Below, piece after piece: positions 55,403 through 62,784 of a DNA stretch of 64,000 nucleotides. Below the pieces are notes generated by a model. The model did no database searches and had not been told where the DNA came from. It saw only the letters and a program-made list of their open reading frames with translations. This stretch comes from Natrialba asiatica DSM 12278. Lineage in GTDB: Archaea > Halobacteriota > Halobacteria > Halobacteriales > Natrialbaceae. Position 1 is the stretch's first letter; each line of letters starts with the position of its first letter. The stretch covers positions 276,686 through 340,685 of the forward strand of contig NZ_AOIO01000030.1 of assembly GCF_000337555.1 (NCBI RefSeq), in the 5' to 3' direction. A program made the translations under genes and the position numbers.

Positions 55403-56646
55403 AGATTGAAGTGATCGTGGACGGCTTCGACGACGGTTCGGCGCTCGCGCTCGGAGAGACCCGGATGGACGGGTACTGAGAGAACTGTCTCGGCCGCTCG
55501 CTCCGCCTCGGGCAGCGACGCAGCAGCCGTACTTACCGTTTCGTAGGCCGACTGGCGGTGAATCGGCGGATCGTAGTAGACCGCCGAGTCGACGTTGCGA
55601 TCCGCGAGCGTGTTCGCGAGCGCGTCCCGCTCGGCCGGATCCTCGGTCCGCACCGTGTACTGGTGGTAGACGTGGCCGTACCCCTCCGGCACCGTCGGCG
55701 TCTCGAGCGGTAGCTCCGCAAACTGATCGTCGTAGGAGGCGGCGTGTTCCCGACGCGCCTCGTTGAACTCGAGCAGGCGCTGGAGTTGGACGCGGCCGAT
55801 GGCGGCGGCCAGGCTCGTCATCCGGTAGTTGTGACCGAGGGCGACGTGGTCGTAGCCGCCGGTTTCGCCGGGGGCCCGGCCGTGGTTGACGTACTGTCTG
55901 ACGCTCTCGGCAACGTCTTCGCGGTCGGTCGTGACGATGCCGCCCTCGCCGGTCGTCATGTTCTTCGTCGGATAGAACGAGAAACAAGCGGCGTCGCCGA
56001 ACCCGCCGACGCGCTTGCCGTCGACCGTCGCGCCGTGGGCCTGACAGGCGTCTTCGAGGACGAAGAGATCGTGCTCCTCGGCGATATCGCACAGCGCCGG
56101 CATCCGCGCCGGCAGGCCGTAGAGGTGGACCGGCAGGAGGCCGACGATGTCGTCGCGTTCCGCCAGCACGCGCTCGACGGCGGTCGGATCGAGCGTGTAC
56201 GTGCCGAGATCGATATCCGCGAAGACGGGCGTCGCCCCCGTAAGCCGGATCGCGTTCGCACTCGCGACGAACGAGAACGGAGAGGTGACGACCGCGTCGC
56301 CCTCGCCGACGCCGAACGCCTCGAGCGCGGCGTGAAGGGCGGTCGTCCCGTTCGAGGTCGCAACCGCGGCCTGGGTCCGACAGAATCCGGCGAACTCGCC
56401 CTCGAAGGCCCTGACTTCGGGCCCGTCGGCGAGCATCCCGTCCTCCAACACTGCCCTGACGCGCTCTATCTCCGTCGAACTGAGATCCGGATCCGCGATC
56501 GGAACGTCGTCGACGGGTTCGACGGTACTCGTGTCGGTTCTGGCCTCGGTTCCGCCGTCGGGTGCGATTCGACCCCGTCGAGTCGGTCGGTCCGTTTCGC
56601 TCTTCGTCTCACCCTCCGTCGGATCGTCTGGCGATTTCTCAGTCAT
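55399..56646 (-). CDS. DegT/DnrJ/EryC1-family sugar aminotransferase, WbpE-like
   Basis: 415 aa with an acidic/polar N-terminal tail (about 1-48) ahead of the catalytic domain. Key features are DPDLSSTEIERVRAVLEDG, NGTTALHAALEAFGVGEGDAVVTSPFSFVASANAI, VLEDACQAHGA (Asp to PLP) and FSFYPTKNMTTGEGG with the Schiff-base Lys, then GHNYRMTSLAAAIG. Classical for UDP-3-keto-sugar aminotransferases such as WbpE. Coupled by overlaps to the acetyltransferase (upstream) and the WbpB-like gene (downstream). Substrate inferred from operon order. Confidence 0.9.
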   Translation of the reverse strand: MTEKSPDDPTEGETKSETDRPTRRGRIAPDGGTEARTDTSTVEPVDDVPIADPDLSSTEIERVRAVLEDGMLADGPEVRAFEGEFAGFCRTQAAVATSNGTTALHAALEAFGVGEGDAVVTSPFSFVASANAIRLTGATPVFADIDLGTYTLDPTAVERVLAERDDIVGLLPVHLYGLPARMPALCDIAEEHDLFVLEDACQAHGATVDGKRVGGFGDAACFSFYPTKNMTTGEGGIVTTDREDVAESVRQYVNHGRAPGETGGYDHVALGHNYRMTSLAAAIGRVQLQRLLEFNEARREHAASYDDQFAELPLETPTVPEGYGHVYHQYTVRTEDPAERDALANTLADRNVDSAVYYDPPIHRQSAYETVSTAAASLPEAERAAETVLSVPVHPGLSERERRTVVEAVHDHFNL

Positions 56647-57317
56647 GCGAGCTGGTTCGGTCCGTCAAGTGGCCCAGGAAGCGGTTCGATCGTCGCCGGC
56701 GCACCGACCGCGAGCCGCCCGGGCGGAACGTCGTCCGTAACGACCGCTCCGGCCGCGACAAACGCACCCTCACCGATCGTCACGCCCGGCAACAGCGTCG
56801 CGTTCGCGCCGATCGATGCGTCGTCCTCGATCGTCGGTCCCTCGAGACCGTCGTCGGTACGAACCGGATACTCGTCGTTGGTCAGCACCGCACCGGGACC
56901 GATGAAGACGTTCGAGCCGATGCGCGTCTCCGTCGGCACGTACACGTTCGTCTGCAGGCTCACGTGCGAGCCGATCGTCGTCTGCCCGTCAATGACCGTC
57001 TTGGTCCCGACGAGCACGTCGTCGCCGATCGCGGTCGCCTCACGGACGAGCACGTCGTGGCCCGTCGTGAACTCGTCACCGATCGTCACGTCCCCGTAGA
57101 CGATCGAGCCGGCTCTGATCGTCGCGCCGTCGCCGAGCAGCGTCGGTTCGTCGAACTCGCCGTAGCCAACCGTCGCCTCGGGCTCGATCGTGCAGTCCTC
57201 ACCGGATTCGAACGCCGTCATCTGTTCGGCCCTCCACCGCGTGACTGTCGCTCGGTCCGTCGCTGCCGCGGTCGGTCGACGATCACCCGCTCGAGACTGA
57301 GAAGCCCCGTCGTACAC
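56643..57317 (-). CDS. Hexapeptide-repeat N-acetyltransferase, WbpD-like
   Basis: 224 aa from GTG 57317; ATG 57221 is the alternative and removes 32 Arg-rich residues. From about residue 40 the protein is a left-handed beta-helix of hexapeptide repeats (DGATIRAGSIVYGDVTIGDEF; VLVGTKTVIDGQTTIGSHV; IGPGAVLTNDEYPVR; ASIGANATLLPGVTIGEGAFVAAGAVVT; VGAPA), typical of WbpD/WlbB-type UDP-amino-sugar N-acetyltransferases. First gene of the five-gene operon, overlapping the aminotransferase start by 4 nt. An ATAACAAA box lies 91 nt upstream of the GTG. Confidence 0.85.
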   Translation of the reverse strand: MYDGASQSRAGDRRPTAAATDRATVTRWRAEQMTAFESGEDCTIEPEATVGYGEFDEPTLLGDGATIRAGSIVYGDVTIGDEFTTGHDVLVREATAIGDDVLVGTKTVIDGQTTIGSHVSLQTNVYVPTETRIGSNVFIGPGAVLTNDEYPVRTDDGLEGPTIEDDASIGANATLLPGVTIGEGAFVAAGAVVTDDVPPGRLAVGAPATIEPLPGPLDGPNQLA

Positions 57318-57407
57318 GCCACCGCGGCGGATCGTCGTCGGTTATGCTGTGTCATTGGTTACTCGATACCCGCGAGGGAATCGTCCTGATACAGCCGGTA
57401 ACGAGGT

Positions 57408-57415
57408 TTTGTTAT
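57408..57415 (-). promoter_or_regulatory. ATAACAAA box, copy 7
   Basis: Exact copy on the minus strand, 91-98 nt upstream of GTG 57317; if functional the operon has a leader of about 65 nt or more. Confidence 0.45.
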
Positions 57416-57689
57416 CCCCGTCTTGACGAGTTCGTAGCCACGAACTACAGCGACGAGGCCAGGCTACGCTCTCCTTACAGGACGGGCCACACCCGACACT
57501 CCCGTCGATCGTATCACTCCATAGATGCCGTGAATCGTCGGATCCGGCGTCTTTCACGAGTGCTAACCGGTACAATCGGGTTTCGAGCAGGTAGCCGCGC
57601 GATAGTAAAGGACGAGTGTCTCTCACTCAGTGACGTGAGGTATTCGAACACCCCCGATCGACAGCCGATTCGGGACCGTGAGGGCACCC
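57416..57689. other. Gap between the uronate operon and a DUF7344-like gene
   Basis: 274 bp between divergent units; no gene supported. A GAGGTATTCG stretch about 50 nt upstream of 57690 is the only candidate promoter for the right gene. Confidence 0.3.
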
Positions 57690-58226
57690 ATGTCTGATCA
57701 GGAGTTCACACAGGCTGAACTCTTCGACGTGTTCAGCAATGCCCGCCGGCGTCGCGCGGTACAGTACCTGAAACGCCAGGGCAGCACCTGCGATCTCGCA
57801 CCGCTCGTCGAACAGGTCGCCGCCTGGGAGAACGATACCGATCCCGACGATGTCACGCGGACCCAGCGCCGACGGGTCTACATCTCGCTGTACCAGACTC
57901 ACCTGCCGATGCTCGAAGACCACGGCATCGTCGACTGGGACCCCGACAGCCACAGCATCACGCTCTTGCCGAGCGACGAACTCTTCGAGCCGTACCTCGA
58001 TCGACGACTCGGTGCGCAGCGACCCTGGCACCGGTTCTACGCGGCCATCTCGGTGCTCGGAGTCGGTGCGTTCGCAGTTGCGTGGCTCGCCGTTGGCCCG
58101 CTGACGACCGCTGTCGCACCGCTTGTCGCACTCGTGGTCTGTGTCGGCGTCTTCGTGGTCTCGATCGCACAGCACGTCTCGCGGCGGCCCGACCTCGAGT
58201 TTCCGTTCGGTTCCGCGAGTCGATAG
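57690..58226 (+). CDS. DUF7344-like winged-helix membrane protein (copy 2)
   Basis: 178 aa from ATG 57690. Winged helix ELFDVFSNARRRRAVQYLKRQ... VYISLYQTHLPMLEDHGIVDWDPD at about 10-95, then two hydrophobic segments (FYAAISVLGVGAFAVAWLAV and VAPLVALVVCVGVFVVSIA). Same layout as copies at 34209 and 62017. It borders the uronate operon and could regulate it; that is inference from position only. Confidence 0.82.
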   Translation: MSDQEFTQAELFDVFSNARRRRAVQYLKRQGSTCDLAPLVEQVAAWENDTDPDDVTRTQRRRVYISLYQTHLPMLEDHGIVDWDPDSHSITLLPSDELFEPYLDRRLGAQRPWHRFYAAISVLGVGAFAVAWLAVGPLTTAVAPLVALVVCVGVFVVSIAQHVSRRPDLEFPFGSASR

Positions 58227-58388
58227 TGTTCTCGGACAGGAGCGCCCTCGACCCTGTTCGAACGCCCACTCTTCTCACAGCCGTTCGTTCGTCGGCGCGT
58301 CGTCCCCCGCCGGTGAGTGCGAACGCCGCGACGCGGGCCGACTGAAAGACGGCTGGATGACAGAGCCGGTCACGCCGCACACGGTATC

Positions 58389-58739
58389 TCACGCCAAGTC
58401 GCGCAACCATCGCCAAGACGAGCGCGGATAGTAGACGAGATCGGCAGCGCCGAACCGTTCGGTACACGTTCCGTCAGGATCGGCGACGAAACGCGTGCGA
58501 AAGCGAACGCGATACGACCCGTTGAGTTGGCCGTGCTCGTCTGCAGGGGCAACTTCGAACTGCTCGACGACTATCCGTCCGGCTCGGTCGGACTCCAAAC
58601 GCTATCAACGAGGTCAGCGAACGCACCCTCGCGATCGAGCGCTTCGACCAGTGCGATTGTCTCCCCCGGCGTTGACCGCAGTGACCGGCACGATGTCGTC
58701 GGGACCCTCCGTTTTCCTCACGAGCACCGAAACAGTCAT
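58389..58739 (-). pseudogene. Probable frameshifted gene, about 117 codons
   Basis: On the minus strand, frame 1 begins MTVSVLVRKTEGPDDIVPV (58739). Near a GGGGG run the coding look moves to another frame (GETIALVEALDREGAFADL) and then returns to frame 1 as RIVVEQFEVAPADEHGQLNG, ending ...SSWRWLRDLA at 58389. Two compensating frameshifts with protein-like sequence in all three parts suggest a broken gene or sequencing errors in the G-run. No family is recognised. Confidence 0.4.
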
Positions 58740-58959
58740 CTCGAGCCCCTTAACCGCCGTTTCTGAGATGTTGGGAACACGTACACGGTCATCGTCGCAC
58801 GGGTTCCAGTTCGTCGCAATCGCCACTCTGGACGGCGGCGATGGCGGTAGCGGCGACAGAACTCTCCTCGGGCATCCGTTCGCGAAGCCACAGCTAAATT
58901 ACTGAATAAAAGTGGCACTCTCTACCGAGAAGCGACGAAAGAGCGGGACACCGAACCCG

Positions 58960-59964
58960 CTACGCGCCGGGGTCTTCGGTCACCGTCACCCAGAAGGTCG
59001 TCTCGGCGAGGGCGTCCTCGGCCGTCGGCTCACTCGGCGGCTCGTCCTCGTAGAGGAGCACGCTGATACGGACGGTTTCACCCGACTCCGCCGTCGGCGT
59101 CACCTCGAGTTCTTCCTGTACACTCGAGCCGTCCGTAACGGTCGCACTGATCGTGTCGAGTTCAGTTCGGTCGACGACCGCGTCGTCTTCGAGCGTTTGT
59201 TGTTGGACGACGGCCGTGTACGTCATTTCTTCACCCGCCTGGTTCTCCATTTCGACCGTAACGGGAACTGACTCGCCGGGTGCGACCTCGTCCTGGATGC
59301 CGCCGGTGACGAGGTCACCGCTCTCGTTTTCCGTGTACAGAGCGAGTTGACTGAACCCGCCGGAAGAGACCGGTGCGATCAGGCCAACGAGGAGGGCTCC
59401 GGCCGCCACGATGACCGCAATTCCAAGGAGCAGCGACGTGACGGTTACAGCTCCGCTCTCACCCTGGCGAAAGCCGGCCAGAGCGGCAAGCGGTGCGACC
59501 CGGAACCGTTTCGCCTCGGGGACGCGCAGCCGGCGAACCACGCCGATCTGTGCCACCACGACGGTAAATACGCAGAGTGCTGCCGCGGTCGACGCAGTTC
59601 CGAGTCCCCACTCGGTAACAGCCAACCCGAGTGCGAGCAGGGGCGCGACGGCGACCGAAACCGCGAGCGCTAACCCGAGTCGTTCGACCACGTCGATGCC
59701 GCGCGGATAGGTTTCGGCATCGACGGCCGTCGCGGCCGTCTCCCGGGCGTCGCGCTCGCCCGCTGGAAACAGTACCGAAACGAGTGCGTATCCCGGGACG
59801 AACAACACGAGCGGCAATGCCGCAAGCAGCCGCAATGCCGTCTCGTCAGCCACACCCGTGACGGCGACGTATGCGCCGATCGCAACGAGTGACACGATCG
59901 CCAGATCGCCCGGATACCGTCGTACAGACCCGAGCCGGGTCTGCGTGCTCGTTCGTAAACTCAT
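58960..59964 (-). CDS. DUF1616 membrane protein
   Basis: 334 aa from ATG 59964; the frame is open to 60129 but residues before MSLRTSTQTRLGSVRRYPGDL do not look family-like. The N-terminal half has about five membrane helices (LAIVSLVAIGAYVAV; LLAALPLVLFVPGYALVSVLFPAGE; LALAVSVAVAPLLALGLAV; AALCVFTVVVAQIGVV; VTSLLLGIAVIVAAGALLVGLI). The C-terminal half (FSQLALYTENESGDLVTGG...) is an extracytoplasmic beta-sandwich. DUF1616 genes recur in archaeal surface-glycan loci; function unknown. An ATAACAAA box lies 118 nt upstream. Confidence 0.82.
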   Translation of the reverse strand: MSLRTSTQTRLGSVRRYPGDLAIVSLVAIGAYVAVTGVADETALRLLAALPLVLFVPGYALVSVLFPAGERDARETAATAVDAETYPRGIDVVERLGLALAVSVAVAPLLALGLAVTEWGLGTASTAAALCVFTVVVAQIGVVRRLRVPEAKRFRVAPLAALAGFRQGESGAVTVTSLLLGIAVIVAAGALLVGLIAPVSSGGFSQLALYTENESGDLVTGGIQDEVAPGESVPVTVEMENQAGEEMTYTAVVQQQTLEDDAVVDRTELDTISATVTDGSSVQEELEVTPTAESGETVRISVLLYEDEPPSEPTAEDALAETTFWVTVTEDPGA

Positions 59965-60081
59965 CTGTGCAACACCACCGCACGCCCGACGGGGCCATCG
60001 ATACTCGCAGTGATTGAACTCGTCGCGGAACTCGAACGCGCTGTAACAACCATCTCGTCTCTCGACTCCACGAATGTCCGC

Positions 60082-60089
60082 TTTGTTAT
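60082..60089 (-). promoter_or_regulatory. ATAACAAA box, copy 8
   Basis: Exact copy on the minus strand, 118-125 nt upstream of ATG 59964; it would give a leader of about 90 nt. Confidence 0.45.
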
Positions 60090-60284
60090 GTGCGCTATAT
60101 TCCAGCTTACTATCATTTTTTGATCCCACTATCAGCCATCGGTATACGACCCACGGCGCAGTTCCCGATGTCCCGCTTCGTCTCGGGCGTTCTATCCCGC
60201 CCTCAGGGGCGTACAGACTCGAGCAGTCGCTCTGAATTCGTCACCGCACGGACACGGAACTGCAGAAAAAGACGACTACCGCAG

Positions 60285-60560
60285 TCAGAAGTCGACGTAT
60301 TGTTCCTCCCACTCTCGCCGGTCATCGATCTGTTGGCGCCCGTCATCGGTAATCGCGTAGTAGTTCGTTCGCCTGTCGAGCTGTCCTTTCTCGACCAGTT
60401 CTTTGTTGACGAGCGTATCCAGGTTCGGATACAATCGCCCGTGATTGATCTCCGAACTATAGTACTTCTCGACCTCGTCCTTGACAGTCTGTCCAGAAGG
60501 CTGGTCTGCGCCTGCAATGACGTACAGCAAATCGCGCTGGAAACCGGTCAGATCGTGCAT
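60285..60560 (-). CDS. PadR-family transcriptional regulator
   Basis: 91 aa. The winged helix LTGFQRDLLYVIAGADQPSGQTVKDEVEKYYSSEINHGRLYPNLDTLVNKELVEKGQLDRRTNYYAITDDGRQQI is the PadR fold, with the basic wing DRRTNYY. Short haloarchaeal PadR proteins of this kind lack a C-terminal ligand or dimer domain. A box, ATAACAAA, is 36-43 nt upstream, so the regulator may belong to the same promoter class as the glycan genes. Confidence 0.88.
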   Translation of the reverse strand: MHDLTGFQRDLLYVIAGADQPSGQTVKDEVEKYYSSEINHGRLYPNLDTLVNKELVEKGQLDRRTNYYAITDDGRQQIDDRREWEEQYVDF

Positions 60561-60595
60561 TGCTCAATCACAGTGACCGTACCACAGAATAGATA

Positions 60596-60603
60596 TTTGT
60601 TAT
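60596..60603 (-). promoter_or_regulatory. ATAACAAA box, copy 9
   Basis: Exact copy on the minus strand at -36 to -43 relative to ATG 60560 (PadR). Confidence 0.55.
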
Positions 60604-60802
60604 CCGTATCATACAGCGCTGTTAGTACTCCTTTCAGTATTTTTCAAAGTGTCTAAATCGATTGTTCCCGTGACAACCATCCGTTCATGACTGTCCAAGA
60701 ACCCTGAATATCGGCTTGTCTGCGTTTTCTCCAATTAGCGTCACCTCACCATCACGAACGCGCGAATGACAAACGCACGCATACACCGCCGCGCATACTC
60801 CG

Positions 60803-61135
60803 TCACTCGTCCGTCACAGAGAGTGCGACATCGATACCCTCGTCGTCGATCCGGACGCGCACCTGTTCAACGGTTGCCTCGTACGCCGTCGTGTGCGATC
60901 CGTCGTCCTCGAACCGAACGCATTCGGCGAGGAGATCGCCCTCGAGCAAATTATTTATCCGTCGGTACACCGTCGCGGACGAGCTATCAGTTCGATCAGT
61001 CAATTCCTTCGCCGTCTTCGGTCCTGAACTCGTTGCGACGAGGATCGTCCGCGCACATTCGTCGCCGAGAACGTCGAGTTGGACTGTCGACTCAGTCGCC
61101 GGGTTCGATTGGGTATTACTCGCTTTCGTGGACAT
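60803..61135 (-). CDS. Winged-helix (ArsR/TrmB-like) regulator
   Basis: 110 aa from ATG 61135; GTG 61147 and TTG 61168 are in frame. The core VQLDVLGDECARTILVATSSGPKTAKELTDRTDSSSATVYRRINNLLEGDLLAECVRFEDDGSHTTAYEA is a classical winged helix. The C-terminal strand VRVRIDDEGIDVALSV may aid dimerisation. A strong TATA box (TTATAAAATA, 61187-61196) would place the transcript start near 61163, consistent with the 61135 or 61147 start. Targets unknown. Confidence 0.82.
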   Translation of the reverse strand: MSTKASNTQSNPATESTVQLDVLGDECARTILVATSSGPKTAKELTDRTDSSSATVYRRINNLLEGDLLAECVRFEDDGSHTTAYEATVEQVRVRIDDEGIDVALSVTDE

Positions 61136-61526
61136 CGTCGTACTCACCTGGTATGGTCCAGCAATCAAATTGGTAAGCGAAAGCGGTATTTTATAACGAT
61201 GTGCCTTCGGGACGGAAAGTCACGCATTCCGGCGCGAAACATGGGGTTTCGATATCGAAATCGGCCCTTTCGATCGGCGAGATACTCGGACACAGCGTCG
61301 ATTCCCACCGAACGCAGTCTAACCGATCCAAATTCGGGTTGAGGTCGACCTGAATCGATTGCGAACAGAACGCCCAGGATATCCGAAGAGCGGCGCTATC
61401 CGGCGGGAAACTGCGTATTTCTCCAGCACAGATCCACCGACGAGAGTGAACAGTCGCAGTCCTTTATTCGGATCTACCCCCCTCGGTTCGAATGCGCTAA
61501 ACCGCTCCCATATACACCATCCACCC
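61136..61526. promoter_or_regulatory. Divergent region between the winged-helix regulator and zinc-ribbon genes
   Basis: 390 bp with the TATA box of the regulator (61187-61196) and, on the plus strand, a CATATAC stretch near 61510 close to the zinc-ribbon start. A T-loop-like GTTCGAAT at about 61485 is not part of a tRNA. No other gene. Confidence 0.35.
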
Positions 61527-61727
61527 ATGAACTCTCCACACCAAAACTGGCGACCGATGGAATCGTCGACCGCAGGTGCCCGCTGTCGAAACTGCGATAC
61601 ACACGTCACCCAACAGTTCGCCCGCGTCTTCGGCGACAACGGCGACATCGTCCACGGCTGTCCGGCCTGTACAACATATCGTGAGATGCAATCCGGTGGC
61701 CACCTTCCCGGTTCCGAGTCCGACTGA
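61527..61727 (+). CDS. DUF7563-like zinc-ribbon protein (copy 2)
   Basis: 66 aa from ATG 61527; ATG 61557 is an alternative given the CATATAC box at about 61509-61515. Two knuckles, CRNCDTHVTQQFARVFGDN and GCPACTTYREM, match the paralogue at 15228-15437 almost residue for residue, while the N- and C-terminal tails differ. Small zinc ribbon of unknown role. Confidence 0.8.
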   Translation: MNSPHQNWRPMESSTAGARCRNCDTHVTQQFARVFGDNGDIVHGCPACTTYREMQSGGHLPGSESD

Positions 61728-62016
61728 CTTCGCGACTGCCCGCCGAGACACGACCAGAATCGGTCGAACTACGTCCGTCTTTTATCTCAGTTGTCCGTCC
61801 TTGATAAAATTCAATCCAGTGTGGAAATCTGATTGTGATCGCGTTATCCTGCCATCCGTACCATCTAGACCGCATTCACCGCCGGATGATTCCGACTGTA
61901 TTCATATAACAACTAATACCGCAGGTTAAAGTCAGTGGTCAGCAAAGTGGAGGACGTGCATGAGAGACGATGATGGACTGTGCGTCGAGACACGACAACA
62001 AACTGTTACATAAGCA
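61728..62016. other. AT-rich gap upstream of the third DUF7344-like gene
   Basis: 289 bp; TTCATATAAC near 61902-61911 is TATA-like. No gene is supported. Confidence 0.3.
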
Positions 62017-62520
62017 ATGTCTGTCCAGAGGAGTCGTCCCGAGTCGCTCGCAGAAAGCGAGGTCTTTCACATCCTTGGCAACGACAGACGGCGAGCAATC
62101 GTCCAACTACTCGCACACCAATCCGGACAGGTCGATGTCTCGGACATCGCGACCGAAATCGCCGCCACCGAGTCCGAAACGACGTCAGTGCCGAACAATC
62201 TGTACAAAAGCGTCTACGTCTCCCTCCAACAGACACATCTCCCTCAACTCGAGGAAGATGCAGTCATCGAGTACGATTCAGATACCAAAACGATCCAACC
62301 GGGACCAAACTTCGAGGACGTTATCACCTACATCGACGGCCACGATGGTGATCACACCCGAGTTCTTCAACTCCACCTTGCCGCCTGCGTCCTCGGCCTC
62401 GGCCTCATCGTCCTCACCGGTCTCGACCTCCCGCTGCTTTCCAGTCTCGATCCCGTCCTCTGGAGCGTCCTCATTCTAGTTGCCATCGCCGTGAGCAGCC
62501 TCTACCGACTCTTCGCTTAA
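62017..62520 (+). CDS. DUF7344-like winged-helix membrane protein (copy 3)
   Basis: 167 aa. Winged helix SEVFHILGNDRRRAIVQLLAHQ... VYVSLQQTHLPQLEEDAVIEYDSD, then two hydrophobic segments (LHLAACVLGLGLIVLTGLDL and LDPVLWSVLILVAIAVSSLYRLF). The most diverged of the three copies: its QQTHLP replaces YQTHLP. Adjacent to the acidic surface repeat protein. Confidence 0.8.
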   Translation: MSVQRSRPESLAESEVFHILGNDRRRAIVQLLAHQSGQVDVSDIATEIAATESETTSVPNNLYKSVYVSLQQTHLPQLEEDAVIEYDSDTKTIQPGPNFEDVITYIDGHDGDHTRVLQLHLAACVLGLGLIVLTGLDLPLLSSLDPVLWSVLILVAIAVSSLYRLFA

Positions 62521-62784
62521 ACGACTGCCACTCACACCGCCGCTCCTCGTCCTCCCGCCAGCAAGTACCCGCTTGCCAGCCGTACTCAATGCTCGCTACT
62601 CTCAACGCCCGCCGTACCCAACACCGTAATGAAACCCACCTACACTGTCTCTCTGACCCGTTTTCACTCCCTACAACTATCGCTCTCGGCACAACAGAGA
62701 CGACACTACCACGCTCGCTCTCACGATAGCACCTGCACCTGATCCGCGCAAAACAAAAAATCGGCGACTGACAGCACTTCCGAC
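62521..62784. other. Convergent gap before the acidic repeat protein
   Basis: 264 bp, locally C-rich; its end (62766-62784) carries ACTGACAGCACTTCC, close to the tail of the dispersed repeat family (28750s). No gene. Confidence 0.35.

Noticed and set aside
61481..61500. tRNA-like T-loop GTTCGAAT
   Set aside because: No matching acceptor, D or anticodon stems in the surrounding 90 bases.
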